DNA from: Pohlia nutans
Taxonomy: Eukaryota > Streptophyta > Bryopsida > Bryales > Mniaceae
Direction of reading: 5' to 3'
Assembly (NCBI GenBank): GCA_022496805.1
Contig: CM040085.1
Span: 18,877,811-18,941,810, forward strand
Length of the DNA: 64,000 nt
This document shows, in pieces, positions 24,904 through 36,485 of this stretch (the stretch's first letter is position 1; each line of letters opens with the position of its first letter). The notes beneath the pieces are model-generated. The model ran no database searches, was not told the origin of the DNA, and was given only the letters and a program-made list of their open reading frames with translations. The position numbers and the translations under genes were made by a program.

Positions 24904-27900
24904 ATGACGGCCCTCCGTGGTGGTGGCAATCTTAGCACCGGGCTCACGCCGGATTCGTTTCCGAAGCTCTGTGCCGACCTTGGGAGTTTGATTCAGGACG
25001 AGGAGTTCAGTGACCTCACCGTCGTGGTCGATGGCAGGAAAGTGCTGGCGCATCGGTGCATTCTGGCCGCGCGCTGCCCGGGTTTGCGCAAGGTCCTGGC
25101 GGAGATGGAACAGCGCGAGCTGGAGCTTGGTTTGATCGTCCCGGATGGGAAACTAGGGTTTGACGCGTTCATGGCCGTCCTCGGTTACGTCTATGGTGGC
25201 AAATTGGAACCCTGTCCCGCAATTGTTCCCTGTTACCTTTCCTCTTGCCATCACTTGACGTGTCGCCCGGCTATCGATTACGTTCTGGAGATTCTGCGCG
25301 CTTCTCTCTTGTTTACCTTACCCGAGCTCACCACTTTTGCTCAGGTACTCCTTGAGAATCAATATTAATAATGTTAAGAACGGTACTATTTTATGAGCTT
25401 GTTTGATCTCACAAGCCTCACGAGGAATTGTTGGACATGACCTAGCTTTCACACGAGAAAGCTCTTATTGAATCTCATTGTAGTTTTTATTCAAAAACTT
25501 ACAGAAATTAGGAGAATGGGCACATGTTGTACCGTCGTGGGTGTGTGCATCTTGACTTTATGTAGGAAGTCTGGCTATTATTTCAAAAATCCTTTGTATC
25601 AATTAGCCAGCCCAAATTTTATGTAGCAATTTTGACTAAAATCAGCAATAAAAAAACCACTGCATACTAGTAATCTGTTTAGGGTTGGTGGAGCATTATG
25701 TTTTTCAGCTCAAATGTTCGATTGAAATCATGATGCTCTTTGTGCATGTAAGTGGGGCTTCAAATTGACAAAGCTAAGTTGCCGGTTTGTTTTGCAGGAC
25801 CATCTGATTGATCATATAGGGGAGTTTCAAGTAGACGACGTGCTGCATGTGCATCGATCAGTAAGCTCGGTGGCCACCGATGAGTGCTCTCAATTGCAAT
25901 CGGCATGCTTAACCGCATTAGCCTCTTCCAAGCTTGACAATCAATCCCTGGAGCGGGAGTTTTCGGGAGCAGCTCTGGAGCAAGTAAGAAATTTGCGGAA
26001 GGAGCTGGGGCTTGACTCATCTCCCTTGTCGCCGGACCAAGAGAAGCAACGCAAAAGAATACACAGGCAATGTTTTTTGTCACTCAAACAGGTTTTCAAT
26101 AAAAAAAATAGACAAATTATTAGACTGTTTCAAGACAACAGCATAAAGAGAATCTTCCCATGATTCCCGGGAATGATCGCTCTGATCTATTGATCTTCGG
26201 ATTCGGATTTTTCAATTCATTTTTCAGAGTCTTCTGCCCTTCACGTTGTCAATTGTCATAACATTCAGTAGCTAGTGCTACCTCTGCCTTGCCCTGAGGA
26301 GAATGTCAAGCATATTCCTCATCATCATCATCATCATCATCCATGGTTGCGTGGGTAGAGCATTGAAACCTTTCAAAATTCTTCTCTGCTGAGGTTTATG
26401 AGCTCATGCATGAGATTTGTGTGAAAGGTTCAGTTTGTAGTTACTCTTTGCTTTTTCCCTGAAATCGTTTTTTGCAGTTTTCAGAGGGCTTCGTATTGAG
26501 GATGGTGCACCTTTGTGAACAGGGCTCTTGATTCGGATGATATAGAGTTGGTGCGGATGCTGCTAGACGAGAAAAAGCTAGATTTAGATGGAGCGCTCGC
26601 ACTTCATTATGCTGCTGCGTACTGTCACCCCAGAACTTTGGCACACTTGCTGGATCTGAAGCTTGCTGGTAAGAAATGCAGGAGTTTCACATGTCTTGCT
26701 TACTACTCTCGATAGATCTGTGAACTTTTGAAAGTCACTTGAGTTATCCTTAAAGTCACCTTGAGTTTGAAGAAGATACCATGAGTTTTGCTTTAATACA
26801 CTCTTATTTGTTCACTCCAAATAGTTATAAGGTATGGAAGAGCTTGGTGGTCTCTCAATTAGAACCCTCATTAAGTATGGAAGAGCTTGGTGGTCTCTAA
26901 ACTCAAGGAAAATTAGTTTTGCCGTCTTTCTTGATGGCAAAACTAGTTTTTCACGAGTTTGAAGACCACCAAGCTCTTACACACCTAATATTGACTTTGA
27001 TGGAGGGACCACCAAACTCTTCTATTTCTAATTCCTATTTAGAGAAACAAAAATCATGGTACAAGAGAGAATAAGAGTTCAAAACTCATGGTATCTTGGA
27101 TAACTCTATTGTGTAAGCATATGTGGGATAGTATGCATGAAATGGATCAATAAATCCCCTGGAGGTGTGTGCAGATATAAACGTCAAGGATGAGAGGGGG
27201 ATGACCGTGCTGCATGTGGCTGCGTGGAGGAGAGAGCCGCATTCCATTGCAAATGTGTTGGAAAGTGGTGCAAATCTGACGGAGCGCACGGCAGATGATC
27301 AAACGGCTCTGGACATCGCCAGGCGGCTGACTAAGAAATCCAACCTGGACAAAGTGGAGTACCAGAAGGAACGCCTCTGTGTCGGCATTTTGGAACAGGC
27401 AGCCAAGGCGCACACTGTCAGCGTTCCCTCCAGTGCCGCGGCTATGCTGGCTGAACCTTCTACTGAAGAAGAGCTCATTGACGTCTTGCTTTATCTAGAG
27501 AATCGAGGTAAAATGCTCACACATTTTGAAATTGTGCGTTTCAACAATACTCCCTCTATCCGGAAATAACTGTCCTAGTTTTTGGCATTTTCAACTTAAC
27601 GTGTTTTTTTTTTTTTTTCCCCAAAAAAGCTGTCTCAGTACTTTAAAAAATGATCGAGTATGTAGTTTTTGTGTCACTCTCATTGTCCGCCCTGTTTGAA
27701 GTGGACAGGCTCACGTTTAAAGCATAAAACATAGGACAAAAACTAGGAAAAAAGAAATGTCAAAAGCTAGGACAATTATTTCCGGACAGAGGGAGTAGTT
27801 TTATTTGTTAATATGGCAAATTTCAGAGCGCCAAGAATGTGACATTCAAGTGCCTGGAGCTCCAAAATCCATGATAAGTAAAGATTTGAGGTTTTCGTTG

Positions 27901-29561
27901 AGGAACTCAAAATTGCCCTTGTTTTTAGTTGGGCAACTAAAAAGTCAAAACTGCACCAGTTCTTTGCTGTAAGCTTTCATCATGGATGCCGAAATTTTTC
28001 ATTGTAACGAATATAGTCATATTTACAGGGAAATGCTAGAGCGTATTAGAAGATTATGTTGACCGCCCACCCTTTTCACTGTCGTTGCTGTAACTACGAT
28101 TACCAACACTGTCATTCTCGAACTCAAGATGGGTGAAAATTGGAGCATCTTAGATACCTTGATTCTTCCTTGAATTAGCAGTTGTTTGCAACTCAGTTCA
28201 AAACTGTTATGCATATTCCTTAACATGGACATAAATAAGTACCCGTTGTGTTTGCAGTGGCATTGGCGAGGTTGATGTATCCTCAGGAGGCGGATATTGT
28301 ATGCGCCCATCTAGATACGTTCGCTACATTCATGAGCTCCTCAGGATCAGGAACCGCCAGTAGGAAGAGGAAACCTTCAGGAGATGTTGATGAAGAGCCA
28401 GCGCAGAGGTTGGCAGGGTTGGTGGGTGTAGCTGTAGTCGATGAATCCAAAGAAAGGCGATTGGAATCATTGACACAGAGGCGTAGCGCTCTACGGAAAG
28501 CTGGTGAGTACCTTTCTAGTGTTCTTCTCCATTCTATCGTTTTCTATCTCAATTTAGTATCTTCTTCTTATCGGTGTTCTTTTTTGGCTCACTGGAGCGA
28601 GTGTGTTAATCCCTAAAGGACCAATGATTCACGATTTTAAATGATGAATTCAATTGATCATATTGTGATAAATATATTTCACGTGGAACCTAATTTTATA
28701 TCACCGGAGTCAGTGAAGAACATTGCATGTGTTGGCCAAAAAAGAAAGAAATTTGAACTAAAGGAAGTCTACTCAAAACTGCTTAAAAAAACATGAGGTC
28801 CTTTAGGGGTTAAAGTGCATGCAACTCAGCCATAAGGTTTTCAATAAAATTAGATTGTTTCAGGAACTTTTAGACAACATCATCAAAAGCATCTTCCCGG
28901 GAAGGTCCTTCTCGTTGTGATGATGTTGGTTAACCCCCTAAAGGACCAAGAAGACTGAATTTGACCTAATGATTGTTTAGTAGTTTTGAGTAGCTCCTAT
29001 GTGGACTTCCTTTTGTTCAAATTTCTTTCTTTTTTGACCAACACATGCAATGTTCTTCACTAATTCGGATGATATAAAATTTAATCCCATATGAATTATA
29101 TTTTTCAATCAAATTCGTCATTTTAAAATCATGAATCCTTGGTCCTTTAGGGGTTAAAAGTTCTTGAAACAGTCTGAGCCCTGTTGAGCGTTACATGTGA
29201 GTATCGTTGTCAATCATGCTGGTTTGTGGGGATCTGTGTGTGTGCAGTTGAAATGGGACGAAAATATTTTCCGTCTTTTTCGGCAGTCATAGACAAGTAT
29301 GTGCTTGATGACGACCCCATTGACCCGACCGATGAGAACATCGAGGCTCAGCTCTTGAAGAAGCGGCATTTTGCAGAACTGAAGGGCATGTTGAAGGATT
29401 CGTTTCCTAAAGGAAAGGGTAGTGATGACCACAAGAAGGCTCCTACAGAGGATCCAGTGAAAACGGTCAAGAAACCTCGTACTGTGCTTGCCGTGGCTTC
29501 ATCGTCGTCGTCCACATCATCTTCTAGAGGTACAAGTGGCAGTATGATAACGAAGATCTAG
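24904..29561 (+). CDS. NPR1: NPR1-like BTB/ankyrin transcriptional co-regulator
   Basis: Six exons: 24904-25344, 25798-26066, 26523-26668, 27175-27507, 28258-28503, 29248-29561; 582 residues, close to Arabidopsis NPR1. The family senses salicylate and works with TGA bZIP factors in defence. Domains in order: BTB (FSDLTVVVDGRKVLAHRCILAAR, about 40-130), the C2HC zinc finger CYLSSCHHLTC, BACK-like helices, ankyrin repeats (ALHYAAAYCHPRTLAHLLDL; GMTVLHVAAWRR), then the NPR1-like C-terminal domain. That domain keeps LLYLENRVALARLMYP, the segment I associate with the salicylate-binding arginine of NPR proteins. A basic patch SRKRKP may act in nuclear import. The intron after exon 2 begins GC, not GT (26067-26068); the reading RIHR-ALDSDD across the join supports it. 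Introns 2, 4 and 5 carry miniature elements. The C terminus is Ser-rich. ATG 24904 gives the expected N terminus; the frame is open upstream to 24805. Confidence 0.93.
26123..26185. repeat. Hairpin-element fragment in NPR1 intron 2
   Basis: agactgtttcaagacaacagcat...gaatcttcccatgattcccggg resembles one arm and the centre of the hairpin element at 28852-29175. The region just upstream (ggttttcaataaaa) also recurs there, before 28852. The second arm is not evident. Confidence 0.5.
26257..26300. mobile_element. CATAACATTC palindromic element, truncated copy
   Basis: Opens cataacattcagtagc and continues into cctctgccttg, which pairs with the other end of the full copy at 54916-55067. The right terminus is missing. 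Lies in NPR1 intron 2; a (CAT)n run follows at about 26318-26342. Confidence 0.55.
27550..27795. mobile_element. Stowaway element in NPR1 intron 4
   Basis: 246 bp, flanked by TA on both sides (27548-27549 and 27796-27797). Left end CTCCCTCTATCCGGAAATAA and right end TTATTTCCGGACAGAGGGAG are inverted repeats with one mismatch over the first 20 bases. This is the classic Stowaway (Tc1/mariner-type) structure. Better preserved than its relative in the MOT1 intron. Confidence 0.92.
28610..28809. mobile_element. TTAA-type 200-bp element in NPR1 intron 5
   Basis: TTAA at 28606-28609 and 28810-28813. Left end TCCCTAAAGGACC, right end GGTCCTTTAGGGG. Inserted in the opposite orientation to the neighbouring copy at 28934-29153, as judged from the interior (gtggaacctaattttatat against ataaaatttaatcccat). 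Confidence 0.85.
28852..29175. mobile_element. Hairpin miniature element interrupted by a TTAA element
   Basis: The left arm (agattgtttcaggaactttt, then agacaacatcatca, from 28852) pairs with a right arm split in two: ttgtgatgatgttgg (to 28929) and, beyond the inserted element, ttaaaagttcttgaaacagtct (29154-29175). The loop is around cttcccgggaag. Related hairpins are at 63169-63283 and, in part, at 26123. Confidence 0.7.
28934..29153. mobile_element. TTAA-type 220-bp element nested in a hairpin element
   Basis: TTAA at 28930-28933 and 29154-29157. Left end CCCCCTAAAGGACC, right end GGTCCTTTAGGGG. Removing it together with one TTAA restores the right arm of the surrounding hairpin, so the insertion point and the TTAA duplication are directly visible. 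Confidence 0.88.
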
Positions 29562-30309
29562 TAGTTATTACACCCTGACCTCTTTAAGTTGACTGCCTGG
29601 GGTCCCAAAAATTGACTATGACAGTCTACAATTTTGTGACAGTATGACGAGTGTCCTAGAATAGAGGTCATTTCAATCATTTTAGTAGTTTCACGAATAC
29701 CAGATTGTCTCATCTTTACCAGGAATAACCCAAAGGCATGAAGATAGTAGTCCTTGGGAAACTTTCAGGCTTAAGAGTGAGGAGGCAAACTGAATCTGGT
29801 ACATTTAACAACCCTGAGCGAAGTAGTTTTGTGCTATTTTAGTTTGAACACATTTTTGGAGATACAGAAGCATGTACATTAGATGGCAGTTGTAATATAT
29901 CGATGAAACGATTCTCTACAGGAAAGGATCTTGGTTATCCTTAAAGTTGTGTAGTTTGTTTGAAGCAGCCATGCTAAACGGCATACTTATTGGATACTAA
30001 GTGTAATTTCATCTATTGATTTTAAAGTCGTGTTGAGTTTTGTTTGGCAATATATTCTGGCACAATCAACAGAATCTCATCATGGTACCTTTCGAAAAAC
30101 TCCAACACTGCAGGATTGCTGCAGCAAGACCTGGAACTCGAATGACTCGATAATTGTCGGTGTGAACACAGTTATGCACTGGTTTAGGGTTTGTTTAGAA
30201 ACAAGTCCTGATTTACCGAACGGGCTTAGTAGCTTACTATTCACGTTTCCTAACGAACCGTGGATGCCAAGCAAGGTAATCTCGAGGGTGGGTAAGCCAA
30301 GGGCCAGGG
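29562..30309. other. NPR1-like 3' end and H3.3 promoter region
   Basis: About 750 bases hold the 3'UTR of the NPR1-like gene and the promoter of the H3.3 gene. No clear polyadenylation signal boundary or further gene is seen. Confidence 0.5.
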
Positions 30310-30316
30310 TATATAA
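30310..30316 (+). promoter_or_regulatory. TATA box of the H3.3 gene
   Basis: tatataagg preceded by a G-rich stretch, a strong plant TATA box in a locally GC-richer segment. Transcription would begin near 30340. It lies about 480 bp before the ATG, leaving room for a leader with an intron (donor gaag|gtgtgt at 30473, acceptor ggaacag at 30789). Confidence 0.65.
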
Positions 30317-30791
30317 GGACGAGTTCTTTCTGGGCAGCTCTACCCTTTGTCTTTCAGCTTTGCCCTTTCGTTTCTTATTTTTTGAGTATACAAGAGTCAC
30401 AGGAGGAGCCTCGGGTGTAAATTTTGTTTGTGATCTTCACTCGTCTACATCAACAGGAACTCCATAGCGAAGGTGTGTACCATGTTCTTAGAATGCTTGA
30501 TGGCATAGAATTTTTATTGATTTACTCAAGCATGATGTAACCACTTTTGAATACATTTCAGACGCTGAAGGCAAGTCCTTCGTGAATTTTTTTTCCATAG
30601 TTTGTGTGCTTGCATCTGTTTGATTTGCACATATTTTACGTTTCCATGTTTTTTTGCAACAAACCCTAAACTGTTTCTTTCTGACAGTTAGTCTTTACCC
30701 GATGTTGTAAATAGGTGTTTTTTTTTGATGTTCATCTCAGTTACGTGTCTTTGATCGTCACATCAATTTTTTCTTTGTTGCTGGAACAGAA

Positions 30792-32234
<1,443 letters not shown>

Positions 32235-32607
32235 TTAGGCTTCAACTCTTTAATAACAACATCCGATGCTAATTAATTTCAACAGGACGTCATTTGTATT
32301 AGACATTGGTGGCATGCATTCTATATAATTATTGCAATGTACCAAGTAACTCTACACATTTAAAAGTTTGCTGAAAACGTACAATTATTCTGTGTTCTGT
32401 ACATTGTAGAAAGCTTTCATTATCTAGGTTATGTGACTTAGCTTGTAGAACAGTACCCAACAGACTCAGACAGAACTACCCTTACAACAGCATTGATTAG
32501 CACTTAGCAGTTCTTGTGCTCAATTTTGCATCATAAAATACAAATAAAACTCTTCATTGTTGATTTCTTATGAGAGTGAAACATCTTGATCTTTTCACAC
32601 CTAACAC

Positions 32608-32742
32608 CATAACATTCAGTAGCCTTCATGCCCAATGCCCAATGTCCACTTAGTTACTGATGAAGTACTGTTGGGTGTGGAATATTCCACACCATCTATT
32701 GTAGAGCCAAGATAGGAACATTGCATGCTACTGAATGTTATG
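32608..32742. mobile_element. CATAACATTC palindromic miniature element
   Basis: 135 bp with perfect 16-bp terminal inverted repeats CATAACATTCAGTAGC and GCTACTGAATGTTATG. The centre holds a second palindrome (tggaatattcca). Flanks do not show an obvious target duplication. A close copy is at 54916-55067. Confidence 0.8.
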
Positions 32743-33128
32743 ACAACGAAAAACTTTAAGCTTTTTTTCGCATCTAAATTTTTAAAGCATGCCAATGAGC
32801 ACCAATCAGTGTGTTTATTAGTCCCTTGGGCCTCGGGCCTCTTAGTCATTTCATTTCACATGACAGATATAAAATCCTTGGTTGTGAGCACACAACCAAT
32901 CGTACTTAAATGTTTTTTTGCAACATAGTCTGGTTTCACTATCACAAAAGATTTCTGGCAATCGTGAGCATTGTCATAAAAGAAATATTCATTGGGCAAG
33001 AACATAAACTTTCATATATGCATATCTAGGTCAGCACACCAGTTTCATAAAATTTGTTAGCGGGCACCTCTCCATCCATTCCACTATTTACATTTTGGGT
33101 TCAACAGCGTTTAGGGGTCGAATTGTTG

Positions 33129-33248
33129 CACTAGTAGAAAAGATGGCACTGCCGAGGGAGATGCCCAGGCAAGTAGTGCCCAATTCCATGCATGCATAGT
33201 GATTTTGCCTGGACATGTCCCTGGAGAGCGCCACCTTTTCTACTAGTG
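33129..33248. mobile_element. CACTA-type miniature element, 120 bp
   Basis: Starts CACTAGTAGAAAAGATGGC and ends GCCACCTTTTCTACTAGTG, with imperfect pairing extending over about 40 bases each side. Flanked by the 3-bp direct repeat TTG (33126-33128, 33249-33251), as expected for CACTA/EnSpm transposition. No coding. Confidence 0.9.
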
Positions 33249-35590
33249 TTGATATCCATCTGGTATGTTGATTTTCTATCTTGTCATTGAAACATAGCAA
33301 AGAGTCAACAAGAGCTATATGGGAGTAAAATAATGCTTGATAAAATTTAAGTTTAAAAGAAGTCAAAGACTATTGATGTGAAAATTGTGCGATGCTGCTT
33401 CCAATTTCAATTCTCAAAATGTTGATTCCTTGTATATTTTTAGGATTTAGCATGTTGTGTACCCGGTTGCGTATACGTTTGATTGGATAATTTACGCTTA
33501 CTGATCAACTTCTCTGTAATTGCAATTATATACAGCAGTGAATCTACACTGAATAGGGATATTATGCGGACCAAAAATGAAAGGGACTTATATAGAGCAT
33601 CCACGCCCACGCATGCTAAAGTTGACTCACTAAAATTATTCATCTACATTTGAAGAGCCCTTGAATGAAAGACTTTTGCCCCTCCTCATGCCGAGGTTCG
33701 AGGCAACGACACTCCTCCACCCTTGAACGCTCCTCAAGCATCAAAAGTGCACATCAAATAGTCAATGAACCAATCACAAGTAGAATGTAGGATATAGTCA
33801 ACTAAACTTAAATTTGAAGAGCCATTTCTTAACACGCTAGGATTGAGGGTCAAGACGCATTTTTGAAGGGCCCTTAGCATTTTTCATTTAGTTATTGCGT
33901 GTGTTAGACTCTTTGAGGGCTTGGGTGTGGATGTTCTTACCTTGACTATTTAACTCCAGCCCTAGAAATCTCGATCTCCTACCTCGTATAAAGAACACTG
34001 AATATTTCATGATTTAAAATTTAGGTGTCCAACATGAATTGAACGTTAGCTGCTCAATGCTGCTGCGCCGAGTCTCTGGTCTAGTTTCACTGTGTTGTTT
34101 ATTCTGATTAATGCATTGGAGTGAACTTCCTTTTGTTTCCAAAGAAAAAGTTAGCTGCTCAAGGGAGTGACTAGAAAGCAAAGCTGCCAATGTTTATCCC
34201 TCGACACCGCCAGATGTCAAGAATTAAAAATTAAACATCGAATCATTAATAAAATTTCACATTGTGAAAAAATAATAATAACACTTTGTTTGACAAATAT
34301 ATCAAAGAATTGGAGCCCTTAACTAATGACGTAACTGAACTAACTATCGTGATCACATCAATAGCATATATTGTCAAAGCCATTGTGGCGACTTGTAGTA
34401 CGGCGGCAGGTGCACCACGCAAATCGGTCTCAATTACCGGCTGCAACCGCGACACTATTATAAGCGGCACATTTTTCTCGGGTGGAAGAGCTGCGAGATC
34501 AGCTGCCCTCCTAGCGCATTAAAAACCTGGCAGCGGCTTGTAGTTGCGGTTCACAGCTATCATAGCCCTGGCTGAGCTTTGAAGGCTGTAATCAATTCAG
34601 TGTCAAAAATAGCCAACCACTCTTATGTTTCCACCTTATCTCTTCATCGACGAAGGTTGCAGCAACCATCTGCAATTTACAACTACATGAGCGTGGTGCA
34701 CGAGGCGACCACTTGTGGGTGTTTCAGCTTGACTGTTGTTGCTATATATTTTTAATGCACTATGGCCTTTGTTTTAGCTCTACTACTTCTCTTCCCTCTT
34801 AGCCTTGCTTGAGGAACTTTTAGACAAGAGAGTTTCAAAACCCCCTCAAAAGATGCCATTGAGTCGGGTTTTGAAGAAAAAAATTGTTTTATAATTAAGT
34901 GAGTGCTTCCACGAATAAGTTGTAGAAAGTGTGTTTAGATGACACAAAGAACAAACACTGGAACTTCGTTGAGATCACTAATATGTAGTTGAACTTACTA
35001 GAAATTGCAATTGATGTCATAACGTGGAAAAGAATTGTAATTTTTCACCTTAAATTGATTGAGCTATCACAAGCTGCGCATCTCATCGATTAAAATGCAA
35101 AGTGCAAAGGGTTATGCACCTTACATGGCATGTTGAGTCAATGCTTCACTTCTAGTTTAAACGCGGGTACAACAATCAGAGAGGAACCGATTCCTAGACT
35201 TTTCGGGCCTGCAGAACCAATTACTCTGGTTGAAAGCAGCTACATGGTACGTTAATCTAGTGGGTGTCTACGACAACAATTGTTGATCAAACTTTTTGTA
35301 ATTGCACTTATATATAGAATTGAATCTACAAGTCAACAAACTCATTCAAAGGCTGTATGCGAGAAAGATGATGTTTCAACCCCTTGTTGGTTATCATTAC
35401 GGTTAATCGGTCAATCCTCTCAAAGATGACCTGTTAATCTTTAGGTCGAGCATTATATTCGTTGCATTTGATCTTTTATCTGATTGGCTTGTGGGCTTAA
35501 GTTGATAGGGAATCCCCTCAGGGAAAATGGTGGAACGGAATGCCCTTGTGAGAGGGAAAATGGTGGGATAGAACTTCCTGATTGCTTTAC

Positions 35591-35690
35591 ATAGTAGGAA
35601 GCCCTCTCCCTCGTGAATACTGCGTAGAGAAAACCCTCGCTCTCGAGGTTTCCCTACGTGGTATTTCCTCGGGTGAGGGCTTCCTACTAT
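35591..35690. repeat. 100-bp near-palindrome
   Basis: Arms of about 50 bases: atagtaggaagccctc ... gtagagaaaaccctcg pairs with cgaggtttccctac ... gagggcttcctactat. Almost no loop. Would form a strong hairpin in DNA or RNA. No target duplication recognised. Confidence 0.8.
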
Positions 35691-35746
35691 ACAAAATACC
35701 TTCAGTCCCCGGCAAGCCTGGTGCATAGGTAGATACCGGTAGTTGG

Positions 35747-36072
35747 CAAAATCCCAGGACCGGGGGAACGCCCCACAGAACTTCGGGCCACCCCCGGCCT
35801 TCATCCTCCCTGCTCATCCACATTCATGTACCAGCCCCACGGGGAGCTTGCAACGGCAACCAGGGTGCTCTCTGCGGTAGAGAGAGGAGCAGAGGTAGCG
35901 TAGCAGGCGGAGCAGAGGAGGAGCGTAGCAGGCGGAGCAACGGTTTAGGTGCCACTTGGACTGCGAATAGGTGGCCGGTGGGGGCCGGTTCATGAATGTG
36001 GATGAGCAGGGAGGATGAAGGCTGGGGATGGCCCGAAGTTCTGCGGGACGTTCCCCCGGTCCTGGGATTTTG
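35747..36072. repeat. Long inverted repeat, 82-bp arms about 95% identical
   Basis: The left arm 35747-35828 (caaaatcccaggaccggggg ... ccacattcatg) pairs with the right arm 35991-36072. I count four differences in 82. The 162-bp spacer is GC-rich and includes a short tandem repeat (gtagcaggcggagca, about 35897-35940). Arms and spacer are much richer in GC than their surroundings. A fold-back element or gene-derived inverted duplication; no coding match recognised. Confidence 0.85.
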
Positions 36073-36085
36073 TCTCGGTAGTTAA

Positions 36086-36285
36086 CCCCTTAAAGACCAC
36101 GGTTTTTTTTAATTAGCACTTTTAAATAGGTCCCATGTTAGCTTTCTTTTGTTCAAATTCATTTGTTTCTTGATCAACATTCTTCACTAATTCTGGTGTA
36201 ATAAAATTTGGTGCCATGTGAATTGTATTATTTCACAATTTTGAATTTGTTATTTTAAAGCCGTGAATCCTTGGTCCTTTAGGGG
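36086..36285. mobile_element. TTAA-type 200-bp element upstream of SGR6
   Basis: TTAA at 36082-36085 and 36286-36289. Left end CCCCTTAAAGACCA, right end TTGGTCCTTTAGGGG. An uninterrupted copy, useful as reference for the broken copy in the H3.3 intron. It ends 200 bp before the SGR6 start codon, so it lies in the promoter or leader. Confidence 0.85.
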
Positions 36286-36485
36286 TTAATGAAATCTATA
36301 ACTCCGATTCAACTGATTACTTTGCAAGGAAAACTGAATTACAATCTTATCTAATTTTATTATTAACAGCCTAATTAAAATTATTATGATTATTAACAGG
36401 TGGTTAGCAACTAACAGAATAACTAACTTCAACTAACTGGCCACTAACTGGATTAATTAAGCAAATCCATCACCCTTCTCATACA

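Larger units (their letters stand above)
32235..36081. other. Intergenic between H3.3 and SGR6
   Basis: No gene supported. It holds the elements and inverted repeats listed separately. Around 33440-33545 and 35265-35335 there are diverged copies of a phrase (gatcaacttctctgtaattgcaatt / gatcaaactttttgtaattgcactt) suggesting another dispersed repeat. Confidence 0.55.

Noticed and set aside
30030..30467. Open frame of 145 codons before H3.3
   Set aside because: It covers the TATA box and the probable 5'UTR of H3.3 and resembles no protein.
34286..34522. Plus-strand frame of 78 codons with moderately protein-like composition
   Set aside because: No recognisable domain, no exon neighbours, and an overlapping minus-strand frame of similar length.
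35403..35823. Minus-strand open frames of 133 and 78 codons
   Set aside because: They run through the palindrome and inverted repeat, where both strands stay open by symmetry; no recognisable protein.
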